Part shown: positions 12,850 to 14,884 of the stretch, in pieces
Layout: each line of letters starts with the position of its first letter
Numbering within the stretch: the stretch's first letter is position 1
NCBI GenBank assembly: GCA_007116205.1
Contig: SKIY01000127.1
Coordinates: 1 to 14,884, forward strand
DNA length: 14,884 nucleotides
Reading direction: 5' to 3'
Origin: Candidatus Izemoplasma sp.
Lineage (GTDB): Bacteria; Bacillota_I; Bacilli_A; Izemoplasmatales; Izemoplasmataceae
Program-made: the position numbers and the translations under genes
Notes under the pieces: generated by a model
The model's input: only the letters and a program-made list of their open reading frames with translations
Database searches by the model: none
What the model was told of the DNA's origin: nothing

Positions 12850-14143
12850 TGTTATAGATCTTCGAAAAGATAGTGTTCCTGTTGAACAGTTGTTAAACCG
12901 AACACAGTTTGATTACACCGATGTTAATACTGCTGTTGAAGAAATCATCAATACCGTTAAAAAAGAAAAAGATATTGCACTAAAAAGATACTCAATGCAG
13001 TTTGACGGTGTTGATTTAAAGAATTTTCGCATCAATGAAGAAGCGCTTGAAAAAGCTTTTAAAATTATTGATACATCTGTTTTGAAAGATTTAAAGCTCG
13101 CTTTAAAAAATATTAAAGACTATCATTTAAAACAAGGGTTTCAGCCGTTCGAATATACGCGTGATGACGGGGTAATATTAGGACAAAAGGTTACACCTAT
13201 TGATACGATCGGATTATATATCCCTGGCGGGACTGCAAGCTACCCTTCAACCGTGTTGATGAATGCCGTTCCTGCAAAAATAGCGGGTGTTAAAAAACTC
13301 GTTATGATTACCCCGCCTGAAAAATCAGGGGGTATAAAGCCTTCGATTTTAGTGGCTGCTAAGCTCGCTGGTGTCGATGAAATCTATGCCTTAGGGGGTG
13401 CGCATGGTATTGCAGCATTAGCTTATGGTACGGAGTCGGTTCCTAAAGTTGACAAAATCGTTGGACCAGGCAATATTTATGTTTCAATGGCAAAAAAACA
13501 CGTTTCAGGAGATGTGGGTATTGACATGATTGCTGGTCCGAGTGAAATTTTAATTCTCGCTGATGAGACTTCAAACCCAGATTATATTGCTGCTGATTTA
13601 ATGGGGCAGGCTGAACATGATGTTTTAGCGAGTGCTACGCTCTTGAGCACTTCTGAAACTGTCGCTATAAAAGTACAAGCATCTCTTGTAAAACAACTAC
13701 CGAAGCTGTCTCGAAAAACCATTATTGAAACGGCCTTAAAAACACTCGGGAAAATAGTTATTACGCGTAACCTTGAAGAAAGCATTGCGCTTGCTAATAA
13801 GATTGCTCCAGAACACTTAGAGATTTTAGTTTCTGATCCGTTTAGCACTTTAAAAGCTATTCAACACGCGGGGTCGATATTTATTGGTCCATACACGCCA
13901 GAGCCTATGGGCGATTATCTTGCTGGTCCAAACCATACTTTACCAACGAGCGGGACGGCTAGGTTTTCTTCACCGTTGTCGACTGAAGATTTTCAAAAAA
14001 AATCCGCGTATTTATTCTATCCTAAAGATGCCTTTAAGCGTGTCGCTTCTTCTGTAATCAATCTTGCCCATGAAGAATCATTAACTGCCCATGCTAATGC
14101 TGTAGATATTCGCTTAAGTAAGGATGATGATGATGTTACCTAA
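12842..14143 (+). CDS. hisD: Histidinol dehydrogenase
   Basis: The 433-residue protein is full length for HisD, which oxidises histidinol to histidine in two NAD-dependent steps with zinc. Zinc and catalytic residues are in place: Gln256 and His259 (GQAEHD), Glu324 and His325 (APEHLE), Asp358 (MGDYLAG) and His417 (TAHANAVDIR). The glycine-rich 'IAGPSEILILAD' (230-241) and 'YIPGGTASYPST' blocks are also typical. It overlaps hisG by eight bases at its start and hisC at its end. Order hisZ-hisG-hisD-hisC places the last enzyme of the pathway early in the operon, as in staphylococci. Confidence 0.96.
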   Translation: MINVIDLRKDSVPVEQLLNRTQFDYTDVNTAVEEIINTVKKEKDIALKRYSMQFDGVDLKNFRINEEALEKAFKIIDTSVLKDLKLALKNIKDYHLKQGFQPFEYTRDDGVILGQKVTPIDTIGLYIPGGTASYPSTVLMNAVPAKIAGVKKLVMITPPEKSGGIKPSILVAAKLAGVDEIYALGGAHGIAALAYGTESVPKVDKIVGPGNIYVSMAKKHVSGDVGIDMIAGPSEILILADETSNPDYIAADLMGQAEHDVLASATLLSTSETVAIKVQASLVKQLPKLSRKTIIETALKTLGKIVITRNLEESIALANKIAPEHLEILVSDPFSTLKAIQHAGSIFIGPYTPEPMGDYLAGPNHTLPTSGTARFSSPLSTEDFQKKSAYLFYPKDAFKRVASSVINLAHEESLTAHANAVDIRLSKDDDDVT

Positions 14144-14884
14144 AGCTTCTATACAAACATTAAAGCCTTATAGAACAAAATCGTTACCTTATAAAATAAA
14201 ACTCGATGCTAATGAAGCAACACGCATCGTGTTAAGTGATTTTGTAAGTGCAATCCCACAAGACTTGTTTCGATATCCTGATAATTATGCGGTTAAACTA
14301 AGAGAAATCGCTGCTAAGTATTATGGTGTTGAAACCGAACACATCATCGCTGGAAATGGCTCTAGTGAAATGATTGAACTTATTATGAAAACGTATATTG
14401 ATACAAATGATACTATTTTAGGATTCAACCCTAGTTTTTCAATGTATGAAGTCTTTAGTCGCATCTACGCCGCGAACTATATCCGTATTAATACGGATGA
14501 AGATTTCACTTTAGATGCACAATCTATAATCAATGCTGCTAAAACACATAATCCTAAAGTAATCTTTTTATGCACCCCAAATAATCCTACAGGCAAAATT
14601 ATTTCCGTTGCAGATATAAAACGGATTTTAAGTCAAACGCATGCTTTAGTGGTTGTTGATGAGGCATATATCGAGTTTTATGATCAAACCGAAACGATGC
14701 TTAAATATTTAAACACCTATGATAATCTAATCGTTTTAAGAACGGTGTCAAAAGCACTCGGATTGGCTGGGTTAAGACTAGGATTTTTATGTTCAAACAA
14801 AGCAATTGTAGACACCCTAAACATGGTTAAAGCACCCTATAATTTAAATAGTCTTACCCAAGCATTTGGCATACATGCTTTCAA
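14130..14884 (+). CDS. hisC: Histidinol-phosphate aminotransferase, 3'-truncated by the window edge
   Basis: The open frame runs to the end of the window and is incomplete (about 250 of an expected 350 residues). It has the class I/II PLP aminotransferase signatures of HisC: KLDANE near the start, AGNGSSEMIELI, CTPNNPTGKI, VVVDEAYIEF, and the PLP-lysine region RTVSKALGLAGLRLGF. HisC transfers an amino group from glutamate to imidazole-acetol phosphate. Four consecutive in-frame ATG codons (14124-14135) overlap the end of hisD, in another frame. AAGGA (14120-14124) best serves the third or fourth, so 14130 is a choice with a one-codon doubt. No frameshift is seen. Confidence 0.93.
   Translation, partial: MMLPKASIQTLKPYRTKSLPYKIKLDANEATRIVLSDFVSAIPQDLFRYPDNYAVKLREIAAKYYGVETEHIIAGNGSSEMIELIMKTYIDTNDTILGFNPSFSMYEVFSRIYAANYIRINTDEDFTLDAQSIINAAKTHNPKVIFLCTPNNPTGKIISVADIKRILSQTHALVVVDEAYIEFYDQTETMLKYLNTYDNLIVLRTVSKALGLAGLRLGFLCSNKAIVDTLNMVKAPYNLNSLTQAFGIHAF

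Noticed and set aside
1..14884. CRISPR arrays, tRNA, rRNA, insertion sequences and attachment sites
   Set aside because: I looked for regularly spaced repeats, cloverleaf-like segments, transposase motifs and terminal inverted repeats and saw none.

Overview
The window comes from an AT-rich, low-GC Gram-positive bacterium (Bacillota). The signs are strong AGGAGG-type ribosome sites, extended -10 promoters (TGnTATAAT), two lipoproteins with lipoboxes, HisZ/short-HisG histidine synthesis and abundant intrinsic terminators. The very low GC and lipoprotein-rich style would fit a lineage near the Mollicutes (Haloplasma/Izemoplasma-like), but that placement is a guess. All Trp codons seen are TGG, so the code is standard.

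Layout. (1) 1-1680: terminator of an off-window gene, an extended -10 promoter, then a SAM methyltransferase and a solo PD-(D/E)XK nuclease on the + strand, ending in a large bidirectional terminator. (2) 1714-3120: a minus-strand pair, an SPL-like radical SAM protein and a small HExxH metalloprotease, behind a near-consensus promoter overlapped by an inverted repeat. (3) 3201-6661: a minus-strand cassette of acidic lipoprotein, ECF sigma factor and large membrane anti-sigma-like protein. The lipoprotein and the anti-sigma ectodomain are visibly homologous, and the same 10-mer lies at identical spacing upstream of the lipoprotein and sigma genes. (4) 6748-8561: an OFA-type MFS transporter and a lipoprotein with an FMN-binding (flavinylation) domain, each with its own terminator. 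(5) 8652-10662: an overlapping NarL-type response regulator and 7-TM histidine kinase. (6) 10663-14884: a 608-base leader followed by hisZ-hisG-hisD-hisC (hisC runs off the end).

The most striking element is the his leader. It carries two complete ribosome-mediated attenuators in series. Each has its own ribosome site, a short His-rich leader peptide (HHH in the first, HHYH in the second), a GATACAAG/CTTGTATC hairpin, a mutually exclusive antiterminator pairing and an intrinsic terminator. The second unit and the hisZ ribosome site look like duplicates of the same module. When charged tRNA-His is plentiful, both terminators should form; during histidine shortage, stalling at both leaders should let transcription reach hisZGDC. 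In many Firmicutes this job is done by T-boxes.

The second system worth attention is the lipoprotein/sigma/anti-sigma cassette, which looks like an autoregulated envelope-sensing unit whose lipoprotein may mimic or bind the sensor domain.
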